A DNA stretch of 64,000 nt from Cyprinodon diabolis (Eukaryota > Chordata > Actinopteri > Cyprinodontiformes > Cyprinodontidae), in NCBI GenBank assembly GCA_030533445.1, contig CM060080.1, positions 22,397,377 to 22,461,376 of the forward strand, written 5' to 3'. Position 1 is the first letter of the stretch. Each line of letters begins with the position of its first letter. The position numbers and the translations under genes were made by a program. Below the pieces are notes generated by a model that ran no database searches, was not told where the DNA came from, and was given only the letters and a program-made list of their open reading frames with translations. Shown piece after piece: positions 34,161 through 46,471 of this stretch.

Positions 34161-35050
34161 CCATCTGCAGAAGAGAGAGAGCTAATCCAGCTCTGGCAAC
34201 CTAAATCTAACCACCAAAGGAGCAACAGCTGGGCCCAATTGCTGTTTGCAGAGGACCCATTAGAAGCCCCTGTCCGGTGCCATACTGGTCCTGCCTGGGA
34301 GGAGCCGCCGGGGAGCTGCTACATGAGGGTCGAAGCTACCAGCTAATTGCCTTAGCTAAAGGGTGATGTCCCGGGCTACCATGATAAATGTTATAAAAGC
34401 TGCTGTTGGACAAACGGAGTGGACTTAAGACGGGGCCTGCAAAGAACTGAACAGTGGAAATGGGCCCTTCCACTCCCCCGAGCCAAAACAGTAACATTTA
34501 TCTTTCCATCTGATGCATCTGAAGTGCTCTGCTTGGGTGAACTAGTTATAGATAATAATAGATAGTTGTGCAGGTGTTTGTTTAATTTGAAATACGCTTT
34601 CTGATTTACCTGCTAATGATTTTTAGAGTTTTAACTGAATGCTAATGCTCACTGAACTGACTGAGCTACGTGGGCCTGAAGAGATTGCTACAGTGGACTG
34701 GCTAGCACCATTGGCTCCCAGTTACCTAGTGCTGGCCACATTGTAGAGGCCACATTGTGAACTTTAACCTTTCCTTCGTTTCAGCTGGACCTACCTGGAC
34801 CAGCTAATCTAACCATTCTCTTTCAGTCTCATTACAGTTTAATTCATTATTAATTTTTCACCTTAAAGCCGAATTAAACTTCACTGTTTTGACTGCATTT
34901 AACATCTCTGCGTCAGGGCCAATTCAAATGTATCTGCTGCTATTTTAAAGGACATTTTTGGATGCATTAAAGTAAGCTTTGAATGGTCTTAAATAGCTCT
35001 GTCTTATATCAGACTTATGATTGTTCCTTATGTTAAGAGCACTCCGCTCT
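34161..35050. other. unclassified, possibly LINE body
   Basis: Moderately GC-rich sequence lying immediately upstream of the LINE tail at 35055. It may be an untranslated or decayed portion of the same or another retroelement. No coding motif recognised. Confidence 0.3.
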
Positions 35051-35054
35051 CATC

Positions 35055-35900
35055 TGCAGGTTCCTAGGATTTCTAAAAGTAGAATGGGAGGCGGAACAAA
35101 CTACTAGTTTTAGTCTGTGAGGCAGATATCCTGTCTGCTTTTAAGGGTAGGCTTAAAATGTCCTCTTTATAAAGCTTATAGTTAGAGTGGCTCAGGTTAT
35201 CCCGATGTATCTCTATAGTTATGTTGCTATGGCTTAGACATCTGAAGGACAGGGACCCCTTTCGAGACCCCTTTCCATCATTCTGCTTCATTCCATCTCT
35301 ATTCTCTCACTCTGCAGAATTTGTTAGTTCAATCTCTAACGCTATGCTCTTTCAGCTTTTTCTCACAGTATCTTCATCTGGTCTGTTCCTGTTTGGCTGT
35401 GACACCATCCTGGAGGGGGTTGTTAGCTGTGCTGCTGCCATCAACACCTCTGTTTGTAGATCTTGGAGCCTGGCTGGATTTTCAGTGTAGTCCTTGTTAT
35501 CTGACTGTGACCAACTGTATGTGTTCCCTTACATCCTCTGACATGGGAGCTGGCTCAGAGCTTGTCTAACTGGCTGTGTTTCCTGGAAGGGGCCGCCTTT
35601 TACAGTTGCCTTTTATCTTCTTTTTTTATGTCTGCGTCTGTCTCCTCAAACCCCAGTCAGCCTCAGCAGATGGCCGCTCACACTGAGCCTGGTTCTGCTG
35701 AAAGTTTCTTTCTGTTAAAAGCGAGTTTTTCCTCTCCACTGTCACAACAAGCATGCTTAGTGTGAGGGATTGCCTCCGAGTCAATGAGTCAATGCCTTTA
35801 ACTGGTTTTCTTTAGATTAAAAAACTTTGAATCAGTTTGACTATAGGATCTGGTTGATTTGTCTCTGTAAGTGCCTTTAGATGAAATGTGTTAAGAATTG
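35055..35900 (+). repeat. LINE C-terminal and 3' UTR fragment
   Basis: A decayed ORF2 end is followed by a conserved teleost LINE 3' UTR: CTCAGCAGATGGCCGCTCA, CTGAGCCTGGTTCTGCTG, and AAGTTTCTTTCTGTTAAAA leading into TTTTTCCTCTCCACTGTC (about 35660-35745). A related tail lies at 43430-43600. Clade uncertain (L2/Rex-like). Confidence 0.6.
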
Positions 35901-35904
35901 GTGA

Positions 35905-38400
35905 GAGACCAAGAACTCTGGGCAGTAACAAAATGACAGTTATAATTTTTCTACCGATATTAATAATTAGTTTTACCCTTAATTTGACATTCACAATCTT
36001 CTGGTAAACTTTCAAAACAGGCAATGTTCTACCATTACCCTGCAGTTACTCCCCCAAACTAAACACCTGAGGGCTTTGTTGCTTGAGCTTTCAGGGAAGA
36101 CTTGCTATTTCAATCAAAAAGATTCCCTGTACCTGTTGAGCTTCCATTGATGTTTTTCTGCTTTGACCAGCTTGTTGGACTGAGGAACCAAAGTAAAGTC
36201 TCCCTGCTGTCCCATAGATTCTGATGTGGTTTGTGGCTTTATTTTTCAACAAATTCTCATATTTAAGTTCCTGCCTGGTCACTAACCTTAATATCCTCCT
36301 CCAGAGGTTCCGCCTTTGCTGCTGTTGATCCCTGAGTTTCCTTGTTAATAAATAATAGAATCGGCATTGTTGTGTCTGGTTGAACTTTCGGGTCTTCATG
36401 TCTACTCATTACAACAATAATGTTAAGATCCAAGTATAGGAATTTTTTTAGAGTAGCTTGGCCAAATGTAATAAATAAATGAAATTACGAATGAGTGGCA
36501 TAATTTAAACATTGATATTCACAGACTCTTCATATCTGATCTCATGAGATTCAAGTGTTTTGCTTAGAATAAAAATAAAAGAAAACAATTTATTCTCAAT
36601 CGAGCTGGAAAAAACAGAATGTGTGAAAGGTTGATCATTCTTTTCCTAAACTATTTTTATCTTGATGGATCTCAAACTTTTAAGTCAGAAAACAAGACCA
36701 GAATGTTCACCTCGTTATGACTAAAACAGCTTTTATCATCAAAAATAGCTTATTAAAGAGTTTTGCTTTCCCTGTGAAAACCCGAGGAACTCATTTCATC
36801 TTTATCTCCAGTGGGGTTCAATGGTTTGTTTTTCTTGATTTTGGCAGAAAAAAAAGAAAAAGAAGACAACTCATGCCATAAACATATCATAAACTAACCA
36901 GCCTGGGTTTCTCCTCTGTTATAATTTAAAGGGCTTCTACTGATAAACAGTCCACTGCTCATACAGGACATAATATTGTGGATGTGTTCAGAGAATTATT
37001 ACTCATAAAAGTTGTTTGTGTGCCTCTAGTCACAAATGGAATGAGGATGTACAATAATTAGCCTCTGTGCTGCACATACCCAGGACTGCTGGTGATGAAA
37101 TACAGCTTTAGCCACTTTCAAGTCAAAATAATTTTTTTTCCCATGTCTTTGATTAATTCCCCCTGCAAACCTTTTATTTAATTCATTTACATATGAATTA
37201 TACTCTAATCATCTCTAAAACCATCATAATGATAGTATAATTTCACACATCCCCAAACCATATCCCATTCCCATACTTTCTCTTTTTTAAGGAAATTCAT
37301 CAGAGCACGGAAGCTGATTATGTCCCCCTTTTTAGCCTGTAGTAATTTTCTTTTTCCTGGTCCTCTGCCACACTGGTACCTCATGTCCTCTGTCTACCTC
37401 TCTTTGAGCTGAGGAGAACACCCCTCCTGTTCCTCTGCTCTCTAATAAGCCTGAAAGAGATTCCTTGGCTGACAGCTGCTCCAGATGGCATCATCTCTCT
37501 GTGGTTTTACACTCATCTGGCTCTGGATCAAGATCCACAACCAGTAGGTGGTTATCCCCCGACGTGGCCACACATCAACATTAACATGGGCATATGTAAT
37601 ACTTTATTTGCAGGGTGGCATGTTCACAATGATTACCCAAAAAGATCTCTCTTGGGATGTTGTTGTTTCTTTGCAGTTTCTTTTGACAAGGTCCATATTG
37701 AGGATTGTCTCATTCCTTTCTGCAGGATTTATTAGCATGCAGAAATGCACCACAGATGACTGACTGCAAAGTTGAAGGCAGAGGTGAGGAAACCTTAATG
37801 GTCTCATCTCCCTCAGCACGAAAACAGCCTGGAGACATAATCGCAAGGCATAAAATTGGTTTAGCTGAAAAGTTCAAAGCAAACCTAGTGGATGCTGGAG
37901 CTGATGCTGGACTGAGCTTTGATTATAGCCCTGTTAGGACTGTGTCCGTGTTTCTTCTTCAGAACATGTCCTGGTGCAAAGCTGCTTCCCTCACATTACT
38001 CCATACTCAGTAATGAAATCTGCATGTTTGAAAAAATAAACGGTTTCCTCCTTCGGCCGAGGCACACAAAGGGGGCAATGTATTGCTGATTAGCTTTGCA
38101 TGAGATGTCTGTTTTCTCTGTCATTATTTTTATTTTGATAAATTGACTTAAATAACGTAATTGAGTTTCATCCATATATGCTTCCGAGTTTAGGGTCTTA
38201 TACTAGCAGATTATAATATCTAATACAATCTTTTCAAGAAATCTGAAAAGTGCAGCAGAAAGATAAGATTTCCATTTCATGTAAGGATTGGATGTGACTG
38301 AAGCACAAATTTTGGCATAATTTTGAAACTGATGAAACATATGCATGGTTTTCAAAATATTTCACCAATAAACTATGAAATTTTGCCTTTCATATGAGCA
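35905..38400. other. intergenic, mostly unrecognised
   Basis: 36090-36400 contains an LTR-like stretch (TTAATAAATAATAGAATCGG) and a 102-codon minus-strand frame without family features. 37300-37560 and 37700-38010 look like unique, moderately GC-rich sequence with no supported exon. Confidence 0.35.
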
Positions 38401-38404
38401 GACA

Positions 38405-38660
38405 GTGGCGTTGTTTGCAGAAATTAGCCCTGCAACCAAAGTTTAAACCTCAGCTCAGGCTGTAATTTTCATTTCCTTGGGCAAGACACTTTACTGGCAT
38501 TGCCTACCTCTGGTGGTCAGGGGGCCCATTGGTGCCTCTGTATGGCAGCCTCGCTTGATGCCTTGGGACTCAGTGACTCCCAGGCATCTATGGCTATAAT
38601 GTAGCACTTCAACATCAGCGCTAGGGTGATTGACTGAATGTAGATGTTGAAGATCAAGTG
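38405..38660 (+). repeat. SINE, TTGGGCAAGACACTT-core family, partial
   Basis: CCTTGGGCAAGACACTTTAC (38476-38495) followed by CATTGCCTACC and TGGTGGTCAGGG. This is the same order of blocks as the minus-strand copy at 23100-23405, here on the plus strand. Tail degenerate. Confidence 0.55.
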
Positions 38661-38724
38661 TCAATGATGTACAGTATCGAGAGTGACTCTCAACTGACGT
38701 CACATCCCTGCAAAAGCCAACAGT

Positions 38725-39755
38725 GTGTGGCTTTCGAGTCTTGATAGGGGACACATATGCAGGCTTTCTATTATGGCTGCATATGTAGCCGCCAAATCCC
38801 CTCGGGAGAAGATCTCTGCTTGCTGTCTGAAACAGGCAGCAAGCAGAGTATAAATGTAGTGTCTTGTTTTTTCTATTGTTTCAAACCAAGTTAAACAATG
38901 TTTTGTAAACCCGCCTGCCAAAGAAGATGGGAAAACTATACAGTTCTGGTGCCACAGCCTTGAACTGTGAAAACATCTGACCGTAACCTAATGGTTCGGC
39001 TGGTGTTTGGAGCTGTACTGCTGCCTGTTTAAGCCGCTGCTACGAAGCTATGGTTATACTCCCACAGCAGTGTGTCGAAGTTAGCTTGTCGCAGATATTT
39101 TTGATTTATGCCCAATATTGAAGGGTGGTCTGTGCTATGTTATTCCAGACCACAACGCAAGAGGGATAAGCATGAACTAGCTGTCGGTCTAGATACAGTC
39201 GAGGCGGTGAGGAAGTGGGGCAAGTTTTTGTGACTATGGAGGGACATGAGGGCGAAAAAGCCCGGGGATCCAGGTGGAAAAAAGAGTCACAGCATTCTCA
39301 CGCACCTCGCTCTTCTAGTTTTCCACAATGTCATACAAGCAAAACAAGCCGGTAAGGTACCAAAAGGAAATATGGATAGCGTAGAGTGGATGTAGATTTG
39401 ACCAATCAGAGGCCTCCTGTCTGCGGGACTGTCTGCGGTCACCTACAATTTTGGAGAGGTGCACCAGTGTCTGCATTCACTGCAACACACATGCAGACAA
39501 CCTGGTTTCTATGTATAAATCAGCCTTTAAGGGGACGCTTGTGCTAAGGCTGCTCTAAGTAATCAAATTAAGCCCTGCAGATCTGCCTCTGTTATCAAAA
39601 TAATTCAAGTCTCTTCTAGAGCTACTTGCTGGACGAACGGATTGGCCGCCCAAACTGTTCCTGAAGTGAACTGGAGCGTACAGGACACCTCTCCCCGCCT
39701 TCCATTCCACTGAGCCAACAAGTCAACATCTTTTCCCCCCTAAAGCCTAAGAGAT
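38725..39755. other. unclassified
   Basis: GC-richer than its surroundings. It probably contains one or more decayed transposons, but no termini or protein motif were found. Confidence 0.3.
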
Positions 39756-39935
39756 ACTCAGCTTGCCCTGATCTAGATCTAATAGAGATTATATGCAACA
39801 CTTAAAACCTCCTGCTTACATGCTGTCCCCTTTAGCTCTCACTGGCCTGAGCTATTCTGTAAAGAAGAATGGGCAATAATTTCAGTCTCTAGATTTGCAA
39901 AGTTTATAGAAGCATACCCAGGTTCCAAAACTTTC
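39755..39935 (+). pseudogene. Tc1-like transposase C-terminal remnant
   Basis: The nucleotide sequence follows the 3' part of teleost Tc1 transposases. CTGATCTAGATCTAATAGAG corresponds to the region around the last acidic residue of the DDE triad. It is followed by CTGAGCTATTCTGTAAAGAA, GAATGGGCAATAATTTCAGT and CTCTAGATTTGCAAAG. Several stops interrupt the frame. The 5' part and terminal inverted repeats were not found. Confidence 0.6.
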
Positions 39936-40975
39936 CCATGCTGCAGCTCACCCAAGACAGTATTAACATTTGATTGGGGACCCCCACTTTGCAAGCCTAA
40001 AGAAAATGCTACAAAAAAGTGGGCAAAAGTGCTTTTAGAAAGTTTTTACTTCTTTTTTAAAAATGTATTTATTTGTAAAGCATAAGGATATTAGCTTACA
40101 TTTTGTATTATATCTCACAGAGTAAAAAATATTTCAACAAATTGTTGATGATAACAACAGAACAGAAGACATGTAACCCCTCAAGAGTGTGTGTAGAAGA
40201 AGGAATGAACTTAAAGGTAAGAAGGAGGATTTATGTAAAATAACTTCATTGATGGATGGCATTCTTGCACTTATGGAGCCGTTTCCAGCATAGAGAACTT
40301 TTGTGAAGGAGGGGGCACTGACACATGCACATAATTAAAAAAATACATGGACATACTGTATCTTCCACCACAGAATCCTCTTTCCTGCCTTTAATTTCTT
40401 GACCATAAAAATTACTTTATCTTCTTGTAGAAGGGCTCTATTTTATATTATGAGTATTTAAAAAAAAACCCCGCAAGTTATATTATACAGTAATGCTTCA
40501 TATGGATGACATTTTTTGTTTTAAATTTTCAACCATTTTTTCTGAGGCTCCCACTGTCAAAACCACTGCCCTAGAAATTTGCACTGAAAGGTATTCAATA
40601 AAGCATTGGCTCAGGGAACAGTAGACATGTGGGTACTACTCTTCTCAGGAGTTTATAAGTAAAATTATATTCATAACCTTTACTTTCCAACTTACAAATA
40701 TGACCTACTTTCATTGGTCTGAAAGATATATTCATGATAAAACATATGGACGTTTGTGGTTGTAACAGATAAACATGTAAAAAAAAAAAAAGGTAGAGGG
40801 CATGACAACATTTCCAAGACAATAGAGAGAAAAAAAATATTGCTAAATGGGAGAATCATACATATCTGATATGCATCCATGCATAAGAAATATGAAAACG
40901 TTAAGAATATGTTCATATTTCAATCCGTTTTCTCATCAGTGTGAGAGAGAGGAGGTAATTCTCAGCAGGCAGGTA
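39936..40975. other. intergenic, nothing firm
   Basis: A hAT-like right end (AAAACCACTGCCCTAG, 40559-40574) is suggestive, but no partner end was found. Otherwise AT-rich and non-coding. Confidence 0.35.
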
Positions 40976-40978
40976 TTT

Positions 40979-41125
40979 CTTGGCAGTAAGTGAAAATGGG
41001 GACGAGCAAGTAGGAAAGCCTTACGTGAACATATCACGAGAATGATTGACAATTAGGAGGACTGCTTATTTGGATGATCCACCCCAAAAAAGAACATCAA
41101 CCGCTATACTATCAAGTTTTAAAAT
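40979..41125 (+). repeat. unclassified interspersed repeat, copy 2
   Basis: Second copy of the repeat at 3205-3345, sharing GTAAGTGAAAATG, GATTGACAATTAGGAGGAC and AAAGAACATC. It ends ~45 bp before the solo LTR. Confidence 0.5.
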
Positions 41126-41173
41126 CATTCTTTTTTTATTATAAAGATTCAAATTAAGTAAATTAAAAGTGTG

Positions 41174-41796
41174 TGTCATGTTGGGGTCTAGGCGTCTAAC
41201 CCACATGCAGAAAACACTCTTTAGACAGGGAAAAAGTTAAATGATTTATTTAACAAGAAAATGTGCACAGGTTCTTAGCTCGTCAGACTGGTCACGGGAG
41301 GGAAGCCACTAGAGGAGGACAGATCGGTTAGGGTGGATCCAGGAAACTTGCAGTTTACAGATGACTTTGATTAATACCTTCTCAGAGGAGAATCTGATCA
41401 GCAGGAGAGGAACCTTGTGGGTCCAGAGGCTAGTCGGCTGGCTGAAGGCTGAGGGCAGAGACAGAGACGGAGGCTGAGGGCAGACAGGCAGGTTCCAGAC
41501 AGTGATTGTTTTCTCCAAGATGAAGGATTTCCAGAATAGTCAGGATCTGAGAGGCAGAAGAACACAGGGTCAGATTTGTTCACAAAATCAGAGTAACAGA
41601 TCAGAGAAGCTTGCTCAGGTTTTGCTGGTACCATTACTGGCAAACACTCTGGCAGGGAAGTGTCAGCCTCCTCCTCCTTAAGTAGGCCTCTAGATGAGCA
41701 GATTGGAAACAGGTGTGGAAGTCAGCTCATGCCCTCAGGAGGAAGATCTCATGCGCCCTCTGGTGGAGAAAGCAGACAAGCCTCCAGATCCCAACA
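41174..41796 (-). mobile_element. solo LTR, Gypsy-like
   Basis: The 623-bp block starts TGTCATGTTGGGG and ends GATCCCAACA, so it has TG...CA termini. It is flanked by a perfect 5-bp TSD GTGTG (41169-41173 and 41797-41801). Read on the minus strand it has a TATA-like CTTAAGGAGG region (about 41687-41678) and a poly(A) signal AATAAA (about 41251-41246), both in LTR order. There is no internal region or second LTR, so it is a recombination-derived solo LTR. The superfamily assignment (Gypsy) is by overall style. Confidence 0.75.
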
Positions 41797-41801
41797 GTGT
41801 G

Positions 41802-42290
41802 CATACTCTGTGTGATTCTTCAGCTGTGCAAGGATATTTTGGATTAGGGACAATTTTCAGCAGCATTGGGCCTCCTGCATCCTGTATTACATAGGGGCTA
41901 ACGAGGGAAGATTGGCCTCTCATGACCACCTCCTGATCAGTAATCGTTAGGTTGGGAGAAAATCAAACAAGGATGGCCCTCGTAAGGGGGTTCATTAGGA
42001 AATCCTGCTCTTGATGCAGAACTACAAGCGACTACAAGCCAATTTACGTTAACCTCACACACTGCGCATATGCAAACAAAGGAATTCTTCTTCTACCAGA
42101 TTGAGGAATCTGACCTGTGCCATCTTTCGGCACTAAGTCTGGTGCGTGGTTTTTGGACGTACAGTGTAAGCGATAATATTACATCAAAGCGTCGGGCCGT
42201 ACACTGTAAGAACATACATTGTGAGCTGTGAACTTTTAAACTCTGCGGTTTCGTTATACAATTCGAGCTGTAGCTGAGTTCAACGATGGA
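41802..42290. other. intergenic, nothing recognised
   Basis: No features identified. Confidence 0.4.
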
Positions 42291-43310
42291 AAATGTCGTG
42301 CAGTGTATGCCCGCCTTTACGTCAAAAAGTCTAATTTCTCTCTTATCAGCTCCTTTTCCACTTCCTGACTGTGGTGATCTACACCTACCTTCTCCCACGG
42401 TGCCAGTCTCCACTGCTTCAGCGCTGCAGGGTCCATCTCCTTGATGTTCTCCATAGGGAATCTCTTCTTTGGGTCTATGGCTGCCTCTGCCGCCCTTTGG
42501 TAGATCTGTGAGCTATTTTCATAAAACTTTTTCAACTTGGCTGATTAAGGCATTTGGAAGCTAATTTCCTTTGGCTTTAAACTCCTCAGTATCCCCACAT
42601 GCGTCTTTCTTTTCCTCAGTATCTTTAAAGAGTAATGCTCATCAAAAGACCATTTTACTTAATAACGAACTCCTTTCTTTCGCTACGCTGTACACGGCAC
42701 CTGTTCTTTTGCTATGAACTCTAAGAGGGAAATCAAATGTGATCTAGGTGGTGCGTCTTCAGGGGGCTTTGGGGTGAGCCCCCGGTGGCACTACTGTATT
42801 CCGAGGTCCATCTCCTTGACTACAGGGCTGACTTCTTATTTTATTAGCTTCTTCACAAACTCTGGCAGATTAGATCGTTTAGCCAAGCCTGCAAAGGCTC
42901 TTGGTTCTCTGGTGCCTGATTAAGAGCCTCCTTCGTTGCAATGTCTGAGTGTTTAATGTCCTATATGCTCTGTTCGGCCAAGCCCACTCTTGTCATAGCA
43001 GTCTGAAGCTGACTTGTATCTTTTTCAAGTTAGTGGTTGATTTCTCCCCTAAATCTGTTCAACTCCTTCTACATGTCGTTACCAAAGGAAAGTCAAAATT
43101 CACTCATTTCACTTTCAACATCCAACAGGAGCGAATATATCTCGTAGATGGCCGGCATGACAGGTTTAGCTTCTTTTTCGTTGTCATTATAATTATAGCT
43201 TTCCTTGTTGTTGTAGTTTTTTTTTTTCTAACAGACTCTCCTTTATCAAATCCGGAATCTTGTCTTCCTTATGTTTGCCTTTAGTCTTTTTTTGCTTAGC
43301 CCCTTCCATG
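42290..43310 (-). pseudogene. L1/Tx1-like LINE ORF1 remnant
   Basis: The minus strand, with several frameshifts, follows the layout of L1-group ORF1. A basic lysine-rich N-terminus starts at about 43309 (MEGAKQKKTKGKHKEDK). A coiled-coil-like stretch follows (about 43040-42880). Next comes an RRM-like segment with RSHLISLLEFIAKEQV and RKKG (about 42755-42665). Last is a C-terminal domain (KKFYENSSQIYQRAAEAAI, about 42535-42480). L1 ORF1 proteins are nucleic-acid-binding chaperones. This copy has many disruptions and is inactive. No ORF2 follows it in place. Confidence 0.55.
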
Positions 43311-43429
43311 TTAAATTTCAAAACAGTTTTTTAAACCTAATGTTCTTCACAGTGGATAATCATCCAGTCGGTTGGAAGCAAGATGTTTGTGCTGCCATTT
43401 GCTTCAGTATCATCACCAGAAGTTCTCCC

Positions 43430-43600
43430 GGGCATTTCTTTCTGTTAAAAGAGTTTGTCCTCTCCACGCTTGCTGCATATATGCTCGGCATGAGGGATTG
43501 TTGCTGTCTGTACAATTGGAGTTGTCTCTGTAAAATGCCTTGAGATGATATGTGTTTTGAACTGGTGCTGTACGTATAAATAAACTGAAAGAATAGAATA
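43430..43600 (+). repeat. LINE 3' UTR tail, relative of 35055-35900
   Basis: TTTCTTTCTGTTAAAAGAG, then CATGAGGGATTG, then GTCTCTGTAAAATGCCTTGAG and a GTATAAATAAACTGAAAG(AATAG)n end. The same blocks in the same order occur at 35700-35890. Confidence 0.6.
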
Positions 43601-43604
43601 GAAT

Positions 43605-44692
43605 TTTAAGAAAAAAGTAATGTGTCTACCAAAAGGTTGCACTTTGTATTCCAAATTCCTGCAACTATTTGATAATAACCCAGTCGAAGTCTCCGTAGTA
43701 TCACATTAAAATATTTTGATCTGATTTATTAATTAGGAACCACCATGCTCGTAGACAGGGACCAACACGGACCAGTTCCGCTGTAGAACTGGTCCTGGCC
43801 CCTATTATGGCTCCTATACTGAACACGTAATACTACAGTAAATCAATATCAAATGACACGCATTGGTACAGACTCTCTAGTTTATTGGTCCCCTGAACCA
43901 ACTGCATTTTTACTGCCAGTTTTTCTTAAACATTAATTTACGAATTAAGCTGTTGCACTTTTAGCCTGTACTGCACTGAGATAGGATAAAAGTTTTCATT
44001 GGCTAGATCAGGGGTTTCTAACTGGTAGTTCCAGAGCCAGAAGTGGCTCTTCGGCTTACTCAGTATGTAAACTATAAACCATTACCCTGTTTCATTTGTT
44101 CTGCTCCCCCCATGAAAACCATTGGACCCACACTGGCCCCTTTTATAAATTAGGTCTAAAATGCAACTGGGAAAAATGTATAACAATGTGGCATATCCGA
44201 ACACTGTATCTTATGTAATTTATTCATTTAACAGCTTTTACCAAGGATAATGAAACAGCCCATGTCAGACTTATAGATGTATCAAAAATACCCTCTTAAA
44301 CCACACCAACTGCACTCTAAGCATTTTCAATACCAAGCCTTTATGACCTGGATGTTTCATGCTCGAAAGAATTGTCATCTGAATGTCTGGGAGCAGTTAA
44401 TAGTGCAGAAAAAAAATCTAATATGAATGAGTCAAACTTACTAATTTAGATTTTCAGAACGGAATCAAGAAATAGGTACAACCAGCATAGATTGATGGCA
44501 TTTCCACTGTGACTTGTATGAAGAAAATTATAAAAAGCTTTTTTTGGATTTTTTCTCTGCCTCTTGCAAAGCGTTGTCCAAAGTCTACCTCTGATTGGCT
44601 AATCAGGTTATCATGACAAGTACTTCCTTGAAAGCTGCTAGATTCCAAAGACAGATGGATCCTGAAAGGGAGAGAGACACAGTACTACAGAC
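43605..44692. other. intergenic, one hAT-like end
   Basis: CAGGGGTTTCTAACTGGTAG at 44009 resembles a hAT terminus. No partner or TSD was found. The rest is unrecognised. Confidence 0.35.
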
Positions 44693-44697
44693 AAAGC

Positions 44698-45350
44698 TGT
44701 TAGAAGGCTCAGAACATAGGACCCACAATTCAGGCGAGACAGACAGTGATATATTCAAACTTGTTTATTGAATAAATGTGCGGCTGCTTGTCTGGCGAGG
44801 CGGGCCCACTAGAAACTCTGCAGGAGTTCAGAAGAAGGAGTGTAGTCCAGAGGAGCAGAACTCCGTTGCTTGTTACTAGTCTGCTGCCAGAGATCCAGGA
44901 GAGAAGAGGAGCAGCGTGCTTCAGCAGCCAGAGCACACAGAGGAACCGAAGGAACCAGGAGGGTGAATCCAAGCCATGGTTAGAAGACAGATCCAAGGTC
45001 GACAACAGGTGGAGTCCAGGTAACAGCCTGGAAACACAGAACAGGCAAACAGAGCAGAACAGGAACATCCAAAAACCCAAATAAAGTCTGTGGGAAGAAA
45101 CAAGATAGGAACAGGCAGAACTAAACACAGGGAGTGCTAGAGTTAGTCTCGCTAGAAGCTAGAAGAATAATCTGGCACCAAAGGCTGGGATCCGGAGGCT
45201 TAAATAGCAGCAGGAACAGGTGGACCTGATGAGAGATATTGAGTGCAGGGCGAAGCAAAGCAGAAGAGAACAACAAGGAGTAAAATCCAGCCTAAAGGTG
45301 CCAAGATTATGAAAAGGTCTTGACAAGTAAAGTCTATGTGAAACTGGGCT
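44698..45350 (-). mobile_element. LTR-like retroelement segment
   Basis: Read on the minus strand this has LTR architecture: a TATA-like CTATTTAAGCC (about 45209-45199), ~430 bp of transcribed-type sequence, then a poly(A) signal CAATAAAC (about 44775-44767) and an end ...CTAACA at 44698. A matching TG start may be at 45325 (TGTCAAG on the minus strand), but no convincing TSD was found. Its left-hand continuation was interrupted by insertion of the element at 45355. Confidence 0.5.
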
Positions 45351-45354
45351 TTTG

Positions 45355-46471
45355 TGTCAGGATCCGGGACTTTGCCCACCAGAGGGCGCCGTGGATCCAA
45401 GTCTGTGGAGCTTGGACTCAGCTTGATCAGCTGTTTGACATTCTGCTAATTAAGGAAGCTCCCTATATAAGCTGTATGTGATTTTCTCTCTGTGCTGGAT
45501 CGTGTGTCTTACCTGTGCCACCATGCCTGTCTGAGCCTTGAACCTGTGATTCTTCTGAGTTCCAATAAATATTGGACTTTTAATCCTCCCTCTGTGTCTG
45601 TGAGTCTGCATATGGGCTAGTAAAACCATCGCATCATGACAGAACGATCCAGCCAACAGACTAGCCCCGCAGACTCCTTCTATGCGCTCCTGGAGAGCCC
45701 GCTCTGTGCCGTCTAGGAGACCCCTGAGCCCGCTCTGTTCCGTCTAGGAGACCTCTGAGCCCGCTCTGTGCCGTCTGAGAGACCCCTGAGCCTGCTCTGC
45801 GCCTTCCAGAGACTCCTGAGGTGGAGCCACATCGGTGGATCCCTCTGTTTCTGAGGTGGAGCCACAGTCGGTGGCTTCCTCTGTTCCTGAGGTGGAGCCG
45901 TAGTTGACGGCTTCCTCTGCTCTGGAAGTGGAGCCGTAGTGGGCGGATCTGTTGCAGAGCTGCGGGAGCGGAGACGGCGTCCTTCCCGGGGCTTCGTGCT
46001 GAAGCGGAGGTGACGCCCTTCTCCAAGGCCCCTGCAGCTTGTGAGTCTCTGCTCTGCTGCCGGTTTCATGGCCGGCCACCTGAGACTTTTCCTGGCATCC
46101 CTGGTTCGCCCTTCGCCCTCCATGGGCGAGTTGTTTCTTTTTTTTTCTTTGGGGCGTCTGGAATCCGCCCTTGAGGGGGGGGTACTGTCAGGATCCGGGA
46201 CTTTGCCCACCAGAGGGCGCTGTGGATCCAAGTCTGTGGAGCTTGGACTCAGCTTGATCAGCTGTTTGACATTCTGCTAATTAAGGAAGCTCCCAAATAA
46301 GCTGTATGTGATTTTCTCTCTGTGCTGGATCGTGTGTCTTACCTGTGCCACCATGCCTGTCTGAGCCTTGAACCTGTGATTCTTCTGAGTTCCAATAAAT
46401 ATTGGACTTTTAATCCTCCCTCTGTGTCTGTGAGTCTGCATATGGGCTAGTAAAACCATCGCATCATGACA
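45355..46471 (+). mobile_element. complete non-autonomous LTR retrotransposon, Gypsy-like
   Basis: Two near-identical LTRs (45355-45641, 287 bp; 46186-46471, 286 bp) begin TGTCAGGATCC and end CATCATGACA. The whole is flanked by a perfect 5-bp TSD TTTTG (45350-45354 and 46472-46476). The internal region is only 544 bp. It begins with a Gypsy-style leader (GAACGATCCAGCC) and a short gag-N-terminus-like frame (PADSFYALLES). It holds two sets of tandem repeats and ends in a purine tract (TTGAGGGGGGGGTAC) directly before the 3' LTR. There is no protease, RT or integrase, so mobilisation would need a helper. Only about 3-4 differences between LTRs point to a recent insertion. Confidence 0.9.
45690..45955 (+). 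repeat. two tandem-repeat arrays inside the LTR element
   Basis: Array 1 (about 45698-45812): four ~30-bp units containing CCGCTCTG and GAGACCCCTGAG. Array 2 (about 45819-45955): four ~36-bp units starting GTGGAGCC and ending CCTCTG..CTGAG. These arrays explain the long overlapping minus-strand open frames at 45661-46231. Confidence 0.75.

Noticed and set aside
37705..38013. 102-codon plus-strand open frame preceded by an acceptor-like TTTCTGCAG
   Set aside because: No family features, no donor with a partner exon, and nothing similar nearby. Treated as chance.
45661..46231. Overlapping minus-strand open frames of 172, 121 and 111 codons
   Set aside because: They are products of the tandem repeats inside the non-autonomous LTR element. 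The peptides are repetitive in every frame and antisense to the element.
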